From: Eubacteriaceae bacterium
Lineage (GTDB): Bacteria; Bacillota; Clostridia; Eubacteriales; Eubacteriaceae
Reading direction: 5' to 3'
Assembly (NCBI GenBank): GCA_030156895.1
Contig: JASGLP010000020.1
Location: 1 to 48,078 of the forward strand
Length of the DNA: 48,078 nt
In this document: positions 6,706 to 15,292 of the stretch, one piece after another
How the letters are laid out: every line of letters starts with the position of its first letter
How positions within the stretch are numbered: the first letter of the stretch is position 1
Translations under genes and position numbers: made by a program
Notes under the pieces: model-generated
What the model was told of the DNA's origin: nothing
Databases searched by the model: none
The model's input: only the letters and a program-made list of their open reading frames with translations

Positions 6706-7599
6706 TCAGTACAGATAAGTGAAAACATCGCTGGAGAAATCATTGGCTAACTCGCTAAGCAGGCCGGTGGTACCCACCCCGATACAGGCGACACAGGCCA
6801 TCACGACGATTACTGACAGAACCAGGCCGACAATTGAACAGATCAGGCCGGCAAGTGCCATGGCGTGAGAGGCTCCGGTTTCTTTTAATTCTTTCATGGC
6901 GATGATGGCAAAAATAAGACCGATAGCGCCAGTAAAAAAACCACTGCCCATCAGCGGAATTGAGCTGACAATCGAAACAATCCCCAGGCTTAAAGCGATG
7001 ATGGATTTATCATCAATATTACTGTAAATAGTTTGAACCGCTGACTGGCGTTCATCATTAGCCGGATGATTTCTGATTGCAAAGATAAAAATCGGGGCTA
7101 AAAAAGGGAAAATGATACTCAAAACCAGAAAAACGACGCGATGGTTTTTGGCGTAAATGCTGTATAACCAGTATAAAGCCGTATAGTAATAAACAGCAAA
7201 AGCGATGGACAAAAGAATCGATAAAATGGCGCCCAGATAAGGGATCAGGGTGAGGATACCGCTGGCCAGAGCTAGAGCGAAAGATGAAAGGGTCAAAAAA
7301 ATCTTGGCATAGGGGATATGCAGGGACCCGAAAGTGACCTCATCATTGATCAGATCACCCAGAATATAATTGCTGGCAATCGGAATCCAGGCCAGCCAGG
7401 CGTGATCAATCTGGCGGTTTTTCGCCATTTTATAAAGGCCGATAGAAGAAAAAACATACGAAATAATGCCGATGATCAGACTAATTACAATCACTGCCGT
7501 GAGGATGGATAAAAAGACCGGAAGGAATTCCAGCATAAATTCCGAATCTGAACTGTGGGGCATGGAATTGCCCATTATTGCGTTGTACTCATACATCAT
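6706..7599 (-). CDS. multi-span membrane protein with C-terminal DUF4190-like part
   Basis: 297 residues with about seven membrane spans. The N-terminal ~170 residues, with a first span near 25-50 and the soluble sentence KNRQIDHAWLAWIPIASNYI, resemble the DUF5684 class of Firmicute membrane proteins. Residues ~195-285 resemble DUF4190, with paired glycine-rich helices (ALSLGIVSIVSSIPLMG and MALAGLICSIVG). The last span, VVMACVACIGVG, is close to the end of the neighbouring DUF4190 gene (VCVACVGILG). ATG 7599 follows AGGAGG. Function is unknown; it shares a transcript with the patatin gene. Confidence 0.7.
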   Translation of the reverse strand: MMYEYNAIMGNSMPHSSDSEFMLEFLPVFLSILTAVIVISLIIGIISYVFSSIGLYKMAKNRQIDHAWLAWIPIASNYILGDLINDEVTFGSLHIPYAKIFLTLSSFALALASGILTLIPYLGAILSILLSIAFAVYYYTALYWLYSIYAKNHRVVFLVLSIIFPFLAPIFIFAIRNHPANDERQSAVQTIYSNIDDKSIIALSLGIVSIVSSIPLMGSGFFTGAIGLIFAIIAMKELKETGASHAMALAGLICSIVGLVLSVIVVMACVACIGVGTTGLLSELANDFSSDVFTYLY

Positions 7600-7648
7600 A
7601 AGACTGCCTCCTAGTAAATAATAATACTATTAGTATACCCTTAAAAGT

Positions 7649-8419
7649 TTAAGACTTTCGCCAATTTTTATAAAGTTTCTGAGGGATATTTTTAAAAAAC
7701 AGGATGCCGGTAAGGATGACCAGCAGGCTCAGCCATTGAGAGGTGGAGAACCATAAAAAACTGCCGCGGGGATCGCCTCTTAAAAATTCGATCAGAAAGC
7801 GGAAAATGCCATAACTGATCAGATAGAGACCAGTGGTGTGCCCCGGTTGTCGGGAATTTTTGAGCTGGAGCAGCAATAGACCGCTGAGGATAAATAAAAA
7901 CAGAGATTCACTTAGCTGAGTGGGAAAAAGGGCAACACCGGATGGGGGATAAGCGCCCTTGGGGTATGTGACAGAACAAAAGCCATCATAAGAGATGCCG
8001 TAGCAGCAGCCGTTAAAAAAACAGCCGATTCGGCCAAAAGCTTGCGCCAGCGATAGACAAGGAACCGCCGCATCAAAAAAAAGGATGGGATTGAGATTAT
8101 AGATTCGGGTGTAAAAATAACCACCCAGGACGCCGCCCAGCAAGCCGCCAAAAAAAACAGATCCTCCTGATAAAAAAGAAATCAGAGTGTTGAGTGGATC
8201 GTGGATCAGGTCGCTAAGATTGACAAAGAGATACAAGGCTTTGGCCCCGATGATGCCGCCGATGATGCCAAATAAACCGAAAAAAACGATGTCCATGGTC
8301 AGAATTGCATATTTTCTGGCGGTAAGGGTTGATAACAGAAAAGCGGCAGTGACGCCAATTAGAAAGAGAATCCCGAAAGTTGGGATCGGCCGATTAAAAA
8401 TTTCGATAACTGGGTACAT
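7649..8419 (-). CDS. lgt: prolipoprotein diacylglyceryl transferase
   Basis: Lgt moves diacylglyceryl from phosphatidylglycerol to the lipobox cysteine of prelipoproteins, the first step of lipoprotein maturation in the membrane. 256 residues with seven spans. The Lgt signature is present as AQAFGRIGCFFNGCCYG, containing the essential Arg of the GRxGCFxNGC motif, and LRGDPRG lies near the C-terminus. The start chosen is ATG 8419 (MYPVIEIFNRPIP), preceded by AAAGGAG; an ATG 18 bases earlier lacks a ribosome site. The lipoprotein PrsA encoded at 18825 is a probable substrate. Confidence 0.95.
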   Translation of the reverse strand: MYPVIEIFNRPIPTFGILFLIGVTAAFLLSTLTARKYAILTMDIVFFGLFGIIGGIIGAKALYLFVNLSDLIHDPLNTLISFLSGGSVFFGGLLGGVLGGYFYTRIYNLNPILFFDAAVPCLSLAQAFGRIGCFFNGCCYGISYDGFCSVTYPKGAYPPSGVALFPTQLSESLFLFILSGLLLLQLKNSRQPGHTTGLYLISYGIFRFLIEFLRGDPRGSFLWFSTSQWLSLLVILTGILFFKNIPQKLYKNWRKS

Positions 8420-8442
8420 AATTCTCCTTTGCGTCATTGTGT

Positions 8443-8499
8443 TAAAAAAAAGAAGCCGCGGATGTCAGTCATCATGAAATGATTGACATTGCAGGCTTC
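8443..8499 (-). terminator. terminator downstream of the DUF4190 gene
   Basis: A long imperfect hairpin has outer arms GAAGCC (8452-8457)/GGCTTC and inner ATGTCAGTCAT/ATGATTGACAT. On the minus strand an eight-T run (8444-8451) follows it. It separates this gene from lgt. Confidence 0.8.
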
Positions 8500-8824
8500 A
8501 GCATAAATTGATAGTCTTATCCAAGATAAATAATGCCATCAATCTGCCGCGGGCAGAAAGCTGTGGCGGCAAGTTCTACATATAGGACATTGTGCCAAGG
8601 ATACCAACACAGGCGACACAAACTAAAAATCCCATTAAGCTCAGCGCCATACCGATTATGGACAAAACGAGTCCGGCAGTTGAAATGCCATCAGGTTTGA
8701 ATCCTTCATTTTGACCAGCTTTTCTGATTTGAATGCCAAAAACCATCCCAACAATGCCACAAACAACTCCGATGAGTGCAAAGTTTCCGGTCCAAAAAGT
8801 TAAAATAGAAATAATTCCCAAAAC

Positions 8825-8841
8825 CAGCGATGCAATCGCTT
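8825..8841. repeat. 17-bp target duplication, left copy
   Basis: CAGCGATGCAATCGCTT, identical to 9026-9042. It contains the palindrome AGCGAT-GCA-ATCGCT and encodes AIASL of the DUF4190 protein. Confidence 0.9.
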
Positions 8842-9025
8842 CGGACTAAAGACAAAGTTAATTTTATCTACCTGAGCACCGACAATTGGCTTTTCAGTTG
8901 TCCGCCTCGGGGCGAACAGTTGCTAGAAAACGTCAATAATTAGCGATTTCAAATTGAGCAACTGTACGAATCCGCGCGCGGACTACGAAATCCAATTGGT
9001 CGGTGCGGGGTTTGTCTACGCACTG
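8842..9025 (+). repeat. mobile hairpin element, copy 2 (full form, 184 bp)
   Basis: Nested stems: GCACCGACAATTGG (8876-8889) with CCAATTGGTCGGTGC (8992-9006); GTCCGC (8900-8905) with GCGGAC (8978-8983); ACAGTTGC (8916-8923) with GCAACTGT (8958-8965). Near the ends lie AGACAAA on the left and TTTGTCT on the right as a short inverted repeat. An exact 17-bp direct duplication flanks it. No protein is encoded, so it would need a transposase from elsewhere. Confidence 0.9.
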
Positions 9026-9042
9026 CAGCGATGCAATCGCTT
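9026..9042. repeat. 17-bp target duplication, right copy
   Basis: Second copy of CAGCGATGCAATCGCTT, in frame with the true start of the interrupted gene at 9061. Confidence 0.9.
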
Positions 9043-9065
9043 TTCCACTGTATTTTTCCATGATG

Positions 9066-9109
9066 CCCTCCACTTAGTTTTATGCATTCAGGATACAGCT
9101 AAGTGGCGG
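9066..9109 (-). promoter_or_regulatory. hairpin covering the ribosome site of the interrupted DUF4190 gene
   Basis: CCACTTAG (9070-9077) pairs with CTAAGTGG (9099-9106), and flanking CCC/GGG extends the stem. In the leftward RNA the ribosome site GGAGGG is in one arm, so the structure could limit translation. It may also act as a weak terminator after murC, although no T-run follows. Confidence 0.4.
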
Positions 9110-9114
9110 GAAAG

Positions 9115-10533
9115 TCAAGCCTGATATTTTTCTTTCAAGTGATCAACCAGGTCAAAGGCGACCCGGTTAATGGTCTGGGAACCGGCTACCAGCACCAGAT
9201 CGCCCGGTTTTAAGTGGTCGCTTAGATGCTTGATGATATCCGAAAATTCAGAGATTGTAACCGTCTCGATGCCGTATTTTTGAACAATGGCTTTTTGCAG
9301 ATCCTCCGAATAAATATTCCAGTCATTTCCTTCGCGGTCGGAATAAATATCATTGAGGATAACATAGTCGGCTTTGGCAAAGGCATCAACAAATTCGTCA
9401 AAGAAAAAGTAGGTGCGTGAATAAGTGTGGGGCTGGAAAACAACCCAGAGTTTTTCGTGCTCGTAATTCAAGGAAGCGTCAACCACCACTTTCAGTTCGG
9501 TGGGATGGTGGGCGTAATCTTCGTAAACGTTGATGCCATTGACCTCGCCGCGGAATTCAAAACGACGTTTGGCGCCACTGAAACGGCTTAGCGCATCAAT
9601 TGAAGTGGCTACCGGAATGCCCAGAAAATCACCACAGATAATAGCCGATAAAGCGTTTAAAACATTATGCTGGCCGGGGACGATCAGTTTGTAATGGCCA
9701 TAAAAGGTCTGGCCCTTGTAGACATCGAATTCCGGTTTTCCGACTTGGTCATAAATGATGTTTCCGGCATGCCAGTCGTTTTTTTCATCGATTCCGTAAG
9801 TGACAACTGGTGCGGATAAGCCTTTAACAGTTTCCAGAACAACTGGTGAATCACCATAAGCGATCATCAGGCCGTCGGCTGGCAGAATTTGCCCGAATTT
9901 ATGAAAGGATTCTTTGATCTGTTCAATCCCGCCTTTAAAATAATCCAGATGATCTTCTTCAATATTGGTAATGATGCCAATGGAATGAGTGGTTTTTAAA
10001 AAGCTGTCCACATATTCGCAGGCTTCAACGACGAAATAGTCTTTACCGTCAATTAGGGCATTACCGCCAAATTCATCGAGTTTACCGCCGATGCTTAAGC
10101 TTGGGTGCAGATTAGCATGGAGCAGCAGGGTAGCAACCATTGAAGAGGTTGTTGTTTTACCGTGGGTGCCGGAGACGGCGATTGTTTTATTGAAAATATG
10201 TGAAAAAAGCCCCAGGAAAGCGGATCGTTCAATTTTAGGAAGTCCCAGATCGGTCGCTTTAACCATGTCAGGGTTGTCATCATGAATCGCAGCCGAGTAG
10301 ACCACGCAGTCCGTATCAGTCGGAATATTATTATAATCATGTCCAATATGGACGGTAACACCTAAACTTTGCAGTTTTTCTGTGTAGCCGGAAGCAACCA
10401 TATCGGATCCTTCCACAGAGAAACCTTCATGCAGTGACATGGTGGCCAAGCCGCTCATGCTGCTGCCGCCAATACCGATAAAGAACAGTTTATGAACAGG
10501 ACGATTACATGTTTTTTCGAGTTGTGCTTTCAA
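9115..10533 (-). CDS. murC: UDP-N-acetylmuramate--L-alanine ligase
   Basis: MurC adds L-alanine to UDP-MurNAc with ATP, the first amino-acid step of peptidoglycan precursor synthesis in the cytosol. 472 residues, normal length. The N-terminal nucleotide-sugar binding loop FIGIGGSSMSGLA (18-30), the Mur ligase P-loop SGTHGKTTTSS (121-131) and the C-terminal DYAHHPTEL are all present. The start is TTG at 10533, with AAGGAG nine bases before it; no in-frame ATG of similar quality is nearby. It is divergent from purR. Confidence 0.96.
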   Translation of the reverse strand: MKAQLEKTCNRPVHKLFFIGIGGSSMSGLATMSLHEGFSVEGSDMVASGYTEKLQSLGVTVHIGHDYNNIPTDTDCVVYSAAIHDDNPDMVKATDLGLPKIERSAFLGLFSHIFNKTIAVSGTHGKTTTSSMVATLLLHANLHPSLSIGGKLDEFGGNALIDGKDYFVVEACEYVDSFLKTTHSIGIITNIEEDHLDYFKGGIEQIKESFHKFGQILPADGLMIAYGDSPVVLETVKGLSAPVVTYGIDEKNDWHAGNIIYDQVGKPEFDVYKGQTFYGHYKLIVPGQHNVLNALSAIICGDFLGIPVATSIDALSRFSGAKRRFEFRGEVNGINVYEDYAHHPTELKVVVDASLNYEHEKLWVVFQPHTYSRTYFFFDEFVDAFAKADYVILNDIYSDREGNDWNIYSEDLQKAIVQKYGIETVTISEFSDIIKHLSDHLKPGDLVLVAGSQTINRVAFDLVDHLKEKYQA

Positions 10534-10828
10534 ATTGATAAGCTCCTTATAACTTAAAATTTTCTTAATTTAATGTGTTTCATAAAAAGAGAAAGCTCTG
10601 TTTGAACAGAGAACTGAAAATATTTTTTCGAAAAACTTGTTGGATAAAGTGTGCTTTTATAAATTTCGCCTAAGAATGGGAAATCTTTATCTAAAAGTTC
10701 TGTTGAGAATTATATCATAAGAGTTAAAGTGTCGTAAAGTTTAAAAATCACTTGCTTTTTTTAAAAAACACGAATAAAATTATGATATAAGAAAAAAATG
10801 TTCGGATTTTTTCCGCTTGTGGTGAATA
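10534..10828. other. murC-purR divergent intergenic region
   Basis: 295 bp, AT-rich. The hairpin CTCTGTT-tga-AACAGAG lies near 10590-10607; on the minus strand it is followed by a T-rich tract ~50 bases before murC, so it could be a leader attenuator. A possible purR promoter is TTGCTT near 10752 with a TATGAT/ATATAAG region near 10782. I see no T-box or other known riboswitch. Confidence 0.35.
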
Positions 10829-11644
10829 ATGAAAAAAAATGAGAGAATCAGTGTTATAACAAAAATATTAGCCGATCATCCTAATCAGGTTTTTAGCTAC
10901 AATTATTTTGCCAATCTCCTGGATGCTGGGAAATCCAGTGTCTGCGAGGATATTGCCATTGTCAGAGAAGCCTTTTTAAAGCTTGAACAGGGCCGGGTGC
11001 ATACATTCTCCGGAGCCTCTGGTGGCGTGATCTATTATCCGGAAGTATCTGCGCAGGATGAAAAGCGGATGCTTTTAGAAATTGCCGATTTGTTGATGCA
11101 GCCGCAACGACAGATTCATGGTGGTTTTGTTTACTACAGCGATATTTTATCCAATCCCCGTTATTCCCAAAATATTGGCCGGATCATTGCGTCGAAATAT
11201 CTCGAAGCGGGTCTGGATTATGTTGTCACCACAGAAACGAAAGGGATTCCCGCCGCCATGGAAGCCGCGCATTATTTGAACGTGCCGGTGGTTTTAATTA
11301 GACGGTCCAATCGGGTAACAGAGGGTTCGACCATTAGCGTAAACTACATTTCCGGCTCCTCCAATAAAATTTCAACCATGTATTTAAGCCGACGAATTGA
11401 CTTGCATCAAAAGAAGGTGCTGATTATCGACGATTTCATGAAAGGTGGCGGAACAGCCAAAGGCATGGTCAGTCTAATGGAGGAAGTGGGTGCTGAGGTT
11501 CAGGATGTTTCGGTCATTTTTGCCACCCGCCATCCACTTGAAAAGCTGGTAGCCATTTTCAATCCCCTTTTAATAATGGATGACAGCCAAATTGGGGAGG
11601 GAAAACTGACCGTCGAAATTAACCAAGCTTCCCGTCACGACTAA
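10829..11644 (+). CDS. purR: purine operon repressor PurR (Bacillus type)
   Basis: This is the Gram-positive PurR, unrelated to the LacI-family one: an N-terminal winged helix (~1-72) fused to a PRT-fold effector domain. The PRPP-binding loop VLIIDDFMKGGGTAKG is at 197-212. It binds PurBox operators of purine genes, and PRPP releases it. 271 residues, as in B. subtilis. ATG 10829 has only a weak ribosome site (GTGGTG). It heads the conserved purR-spoVG-glmU-prs block, which fits nucleotide control of PRPP synthesis. Confidence 0.93.
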   Translation: MKKNERISVITKILADHPNQVFSYNYFANLLDAGKSSVCEDIAIVREAFLKLEQGRVHTFSGASGGVIYYPEVSAQDEKRMLLEIADLLMQPQRQIHGGFVYYSDILSNPRYSQNIGRIIASKYLEAGLDYVVTTETKGIPAAMEAAHYLNVPVVLIRRSNRVTEGSTISVNYISGSSNKISTMYLSRRIDLHQKKVLIIDDFMKGGGTAKGMVSLMEEVGAEVQDVSVIFATRHPLEKLVAIFNPLLIMDDSQIGEGKLTVEINQASRHD

Positions 11645-11792
11645 GAAATTGTTCCGGATTTGTAACTGATTCCCCATTCAGCGTAAAATCTGCAAAAAAC
11701 ATCAGGTTTTTGTTTCAATATTCTATAAATTATGGTAGGATATAGATAGAATAGGACATGTGACTTTATTTCAATAGGGGAGGCTTAAGCAG

Positions 11793-12113
11793 ATGGAAAT
11801 TACGGACGTAAGAGTACGGAAAACGTATCCAGAGGGAAAAATGAGAGCAATTGTCTCGGTAACGTTTGATGATCAGTTCGTTGTACATGACATCAAAGTT
11901 ATTGAAGGACAGAGTGGTTTTTTTATTGCAATGCCCAGTCGAAAAACACCGGATGGTGAATTCAAGGATATTGCCCATCCCATCAACATGGGTACCCGTC
12001 GACAAATGCAGGAAAGCGTACTCAAAGCATATGATCTTGCCGTTGAGCAGGAAGAAAGCAATAGCATTGAAGAAGCAGATGTTGAACTGGAAGTGGACTA
12101 CGAAGAAGAATAG
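11793..12113 (+). CDS. spoVG: SpoVG family RNA/DNA-binding regulator
   Basis: A 106-residue SpoVG protein beginning [20 protein letters not shown], with the conserved core [21 protein letters not shown] and an acidic tail. The family binds nucleic acid and is found in both spore formers and non-spore formers, where it acts as a general regulator. ATG 11793 follows GGGGAGG. A possible promoter, TTTCAA-17-TAGGAT, lies just upstream (~11714-11742). A strong terminator separates it from glmU. Confidence 0.93.
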   Translation: MEITDVRVRKTYPEGKMRAIVSVTFDDQFVVHDIKVIEGQSGFFIAMPSRKTPDGEFKDIAHPINMGTRRQMQESVLKAYDLAVEQEESNSIEEADVELEVDYEEE

Positions 12114-12135
12114 ACCACATAATCGATACTTTATA

Positions 12136-12161
12136 AAGGGGAATCCGCTTCCCCTTTTTTT
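12136..12161 (+). terminator. spoVG terminator
   Basis: Perfect 8-bp stem AAGGGGAA/TTCCCCTT with a five-base loop, running into seven Ts. Confidence 0.9.
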
Positions 12162-12193
12162 GTCGTTTATGATTAAATAAAGGAAGATCAGGT

Positions 12194-13558
12194 ATGAAAA
12201 ATACAAAGGTATTAATACTGGCAGCAGGTCAGGGGACACGGATGCGTTCCAAAAGAGCCAAGGTTTTACATCCGCTTTGCGGAAAAAAAATTCTTGACTA
12301 CGTTATTGATAATGCTGAGGCTGCGGGCGCTGCGGAAATTGGCGTAATTGTTGGTTATCAGGCGGAACAGGTTCAGGCCAGCCTGACGCCGGAAATAAAG
12401 ATTTACCGGCAGCAAGAGCAGCTGGGCACGGCCCATGCCGTGATGATGGCCTTGCCGTTTTTTGAAAACTTTTCCGGCAGTCTGATGGTGCTGGTGGGGG
12501 ATGCACCCTTTACCCGGCGGGAAACCCTTAGAGCCATGCTTGAAACACACGAAAAAAATGGCTATGGGGTCACGGTTTTAACAGCTGAATTTAAAGATCC
12601 TTTCGGATATGGCCGAATGATCAAAAACGCAGCAGGGGAACTTTTGGCGATTATTGAAGAAAAAGATGCAGATGCGACCCAGAAACTGGTTAAAGAAATA
12701 AATTCTGGCATGTATTGTTTTGATGCTCAGGCCCTGGCAGCGGCATTAAAAGAAGTTAATACCGATAACGCTGCCGGAGAATACTATCTCACGGACGTTA
12801 TTGAAATCATCAGGAAAACGGGGCTTAAGGCAGGGACATATGTGACAGATGATCCCGACGATATCGCGGCCATTAATTCAAAACAACAGCTGGCTCAAGC
12901 AGAAACGCTGATGCGGGGACGAATTAACGCGGCCCTGATGGATGAAGGCGCGATTATTACTGATCCGGCGACCACTTATATCGGGCCGGATGTGAAAATT
13001 GCCGCCGATGCCGAGATTTTACCGGGTACGATCCTGGAAGGTCAAACGGTTATAGGTCAGGACTCGGTAATCGGTCCTTATTCAAGATTGAAAGACGCTG
13101 TGATCGGGGAACGGGTTACGATCGAAAATTCAACTGTACTGGAAAGCTCGGTTGGCCACGATACAAAAGTTGGTCCCTATGCTTATATCCGGCCGGGTAG
13201 CGTCATTGGTCAAGGCTGTAAAGTGGGCGATTTTGTGGAAGTTAAAAATTCCAATATGGGTGATCATTCAAAGGCTTCTCATTTAACCTATATTGGTGAT
13301 GGGGATGTCGGTCAGGGCGTCAACCTTGGCTGTGGGACGGTTTTTGTTAATTATGACGGCAAAAACAAGTATCGGACGGTGGTTGAAGATCAGGCTTTTG
13401 TGGGTTGCAACACCAACCTGATTGCTCCAGTGACAGTCAAAAAAGGCGCCTATATTGCCGCCGGGTCAACCATTACCGATGAAGTGCCGGAGGATTCTCT
13501 GGCCATTGCCAGATGCCGGCAGGTCAATAAAGAAGGCTATCTCAAAAAGAAAAAATAA
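12194..13558 (+). CDS. glmU: bifunctional GlcNAc-1-P uridyltransferase / GlcN-1-P acetyltransferase
   Basis: GlmU acetylates glucosamine-1-phosphate and then uridylates it to UDP-GlcNAc, the entry sugar for peptidoglycan. 454 residues. The N-terminal pyrophosphorylase signature LAAGQGTRMRSKRAKVLHPL is at 9-28. The C-terminal left-handed beta-helix of hexapeptide repeats starts near 250 and includes the acetyltransferase region with KNSNMG and GCGTVFVNYDG. It is downstream of spoVG and upstream of prs, the usual order. Confidence 0.96.
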   Translation: MKNTKVLILAAGQGTRMRSKRAKVLHPLCGKKILDYVIDNAEAAGAAEIGVIVGYQAEQVQASLTPEIKIYRQQEQLGTAHAVMMALPFFENFSGSLMVLVGDAPFTRRETLRAMLETHEKNGYGVTVLTAEFKDPFGYGRMIKNAAGELLAIIEEKDADATQKLVKEINSGMYCFDAQALAAALKEVNTDNAAGEYYLTDVIEIIRKTGLKAGTYVTDDPDDIAAINSKQQLAQAETLMRGRINAALMDEGAIITDPATTYIGPDVKIAADAEILPGTILEGQTVIGQDSVIGPYSRLKDAVIGERVTIENSTVLESSVGHDTKVGPYAYIRPGSVIGQGCKVGDFVEVKNSNMGDHSKASHLTYIGDGDVGQGVNLGCGTVFVNYDGKNKYRTVVEDQAFVGCNTNLIAPVTVKKGAYIAAGSTITDEVPEDSLAIARCRQVNKEGYLKKKK

Positions 13559-13632
13559 GGCAAATATATTTGCGGTTAAAATGTTTGTAAAACACATCAA
13601 TATATAAAGATAAAAGAAGAGGTAAGAAAATT

Positions 13633-14592
13633 ATGGATGGAAAGTACAGCGGTATTAAGATTATTTCAGGGAATTCCAACAAGGCCTTGGCCAAAGAAAT
13701 TGCGGATTACCTGGAAGTGCAGCTTTGTAATGCGGAAGTGGTTCATTTCAGTGACGGTGAAATTGGCGTTAATGTCTATGAATCTGTTCGCGGAGCGGAT
13801 GTTTTTGTCATTCAGTCAACGGGGACTCCGGTTAACGAAAATCTGATGGAGCTGTTGATTTTTATCGACTCGATGAAGCGTGCTTCAGCCGGACGTATCA
13901 ATGCGGTTATTCCTTATTACGGTTATGCGCGACAGGATCGTAAGGCTAAATCAAGAGATCCGATTACCGCTAAACTGGTTGCCAATCTCTTAACAACGGC
14001 TGGTGCTGACCGGGTTATCACCATGGATTTGCATTCGAATCAGATTCAGGGATTTTTTGACATTCCCCTGGATCATTTAACTGGTGGTGGTCTGATTACT
14101 GAGTATTACAAAGAAATGAAGCTTGAAAACATGGTTGTCGTTTCGCCGGATGCCGGTTCTGTTAAAAGATCCAGAAAACTGGCCAGAAGCCTGGACTGTT
14201 CTTTTGCCATTATCGATAAAGAACGACCAAAACCCAACGAAACAGCAGTCATGAATGTTATCGGTGATGTTAAAGGAAAAAACTGTATTCTGATTGATGA
14301 CATGATCGATACCGCTGGAACGATCACCACTGGGGCCAATGCCCTAATTGAAATGGGCGCTGAATCGGTTTACGCGGCCTGCAGTCACGGTGTGTTTTCC
14401 GGTCCTGCCATCGAAAGAATTCAAAATTCGGCGATTAAGGAACTGATTACTCTCAATACCCTGGTGATCCCCGAAGAAAAACAGATCGATAAAATTAAAA
14501 TTTTATCAACGGGTACTCTTTTTGGCCGCGCCATCGATTATGTCCATTTTGGCCGATCCCTCAGCAAGCTTTTTGTTGGCCGCTACGTCTAA
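13633..14592 (+). CDS. prs: ribose-phosphate pyrophosphokinase
   Basis: Prs makes PRPP from ribose-5-phosphate and ATP for nucleotide, His and NAD synthesis. 319 residues, class I length. The flexible-loop region [15 protein letters not shown], the [11 protein letters not shown] segment and the PRPP-binding loop [12 protein letters not shown] are present. ATG 13633 follows AGAGG. Its PRPP product is the effector of PurR encoded nearby and the substrate of Hpt at 27856. Confidence 0.96.
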   Translation: MDGKYSGIKIISGNSNKALAKEIADYLEVQLCNAEVVHFSDGEIGVNVYESVRGADVFVIQSTGTPVNENLMELLIFIDSMKRASAGRINAVIPYYGYARQDRKAKSRDPITAKLVANLLTTAGADRVITMDLHSNQIQGFFDIPLDHLTGGGLITEYYKEMKLENMVVVSPDAGSVKRSRKLARSLDCSFAIIDKERPKPNETAVMNVIGDVKGKNCILIDDMIDTAGTITTGANALIEMGAESVYAACSHGVFSGPAIERIQNSAIKELITLNTLVIPEEKQIDKIKILSTGTLFGRAIDYVHFGRSLSKLFVGRYV

Positions 14593-14593
14593 G

Positions 14594-15163
14594 ATGCGCA
14601 TCATAGTTGGACTGGGCAATGTGGGTAAGGATTACGAGAATACCCGTCATAATATCGGATTTATGGTACTTGATGCTTATGCCCGAAAAAAAGGTCTGAA
14701 TATCACAAAAAAAGAACAGCATGGGCTGACGGCCAGTTTCTTTGAAAATGGGAATAAAGTGATGCTGGTCAAGCCCACCACCTACATGAACAATAGTGGT
14801 CTCTGTGTTTCGGGGCTGCTTGACTATTACGATATTGAACTTGAGGATCTTCTGGTGATTTACGATGATATTGATCTTTCTTTCGGTGATATCCGCATCC
14901 GAAAAAATGGCGGACCTGGTACCCACAATGGGATGCGATCAATTATTTCCAGTTTGGCCAGCAAAGATTTTGCCCGTGTTCGGATGGGTATCGGTTGTCC
15001 GAAAGAAGGTTTTGATCTAGTACATTTTGTCCTGGGACAGTTTTCCAAAGAGGAGCAGCCGGGGGTGGTGGATGCCATCGCCGAGGCTGTTCGGGGTATT
15101 GATATCTGGTTGGACCAGGGGATTGATATGGCCATGAATCAAATCAACCGGCGACCCAAATAA
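14594..15163 (+). CDS. pth: peptidyl-tRNA hydrolase
   Basis: Pth frees tRNA from peptidyl-tRNA that dropped off ribosomes. 190 residues. Conserved motifs: VGLGNVGKDYENTRHNIGF with the catalytic His, KPTTYMNNSG, the catalytic Asp in YDDIDL, and GGPGTHNGMRSI. The true start is ATG 14594, one base after the prs stop; the longer frame would overlap prs. Its TAA lies at the edge of a palindrome that is duplicated around hairpin element copy 4. Confidence 0.95.
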   Translation: MRIIVGLGNVGKDYENTRHNIGFMVLDAYARKKGLNITKKEQHGLTASFFENGNKVMLVKPTTYMNNSGLCVSGLLDYYDIELEDLLVIYDDIDLSFGDIRIRKNGGPGTHNGMRSIISSLASKDFARVRMGIGCPKEGFDLVHFVLGQFSKEEQPGVVDAIAEAVRGIDIWLDQGIDMAMNQINRRPK

Positions 15164-15184
15164 GCCTGGATGAGATCAGGGCTT
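15162..15184. repeat. palindrome flanking element copy 4, left
   Basis: A 23-bp imperfect palindrome starting AAGCCTGGAT. It matches 15270-15292 at 18 of 23 positions. Confidence 0.7.
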
Positions 15185-15268
15185 GGTCAGAAAATAAGGA
15201 TAAATTTAACGCCTGAGCATTGATAATTGTCTTTTTGAGTTGTCAGTCTTGGGGTTTGTCTACACACT
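15185..15268 (+). repeat. mobile hairpin element, copy 4 (degenerate, internally deleted)
   Basis: The leader (ATTTAACGCCTGAGCA) and the first half of the hairpin align with copies 2 and 3. The sequence then jumps at a GGGG run to the right end GGGGTTTGTCTACACAC, which matches copy 2. The inner loop and right arm are missing, consistent with recombination between two GGGG runs. Confidence 0.75.
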
Positions 15269-15269
15269 T

Positions 15270-15292
15270 AAGCCTGGATATAATCCGGGCTA
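15270..15292. repeat. palindrome flanking element copy 4, right
   Basis: 23-bp palindrome AAGCCTGGAT-ATA-ATCCGGGCTA, the probable second half of a diverged target duplication. Confidence 0.7.

Larger units (their letters stand above)
8576..9061 (-). pseudogene. DUF4190-type membrane protein, interrupted by hairpin element
   Basis: The original start ATG (9061) with GGAGGG before it encodes MEKYSGKAIASL. The frame is then broken by the 184-bp hairpin element and a 17-bp duplication. It resumes at 8841 with AIASLVLGIISILTFW and runs to 8576. Removing the element and one duplicate restores an intact ~97-residue two-span DUF4190 protein (glycine-rich helices; C-terminus VCVACVGILG). A TTG at 8821 could start a shortened product, but it lacks the natural ribosome site. 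It is a small membrane protein of unknown function, similar to the C-terminal part of the gene at 6706. Confidence 0.85.

Noticed and set aside
8821-8821. TTG as the natural start of the DUF4190 gene
   Set aside because: The coding sequence continues upstream in frame to the 17-bp duplication, and the true ATG with a ribosome site is found on the other side of the inserted element.
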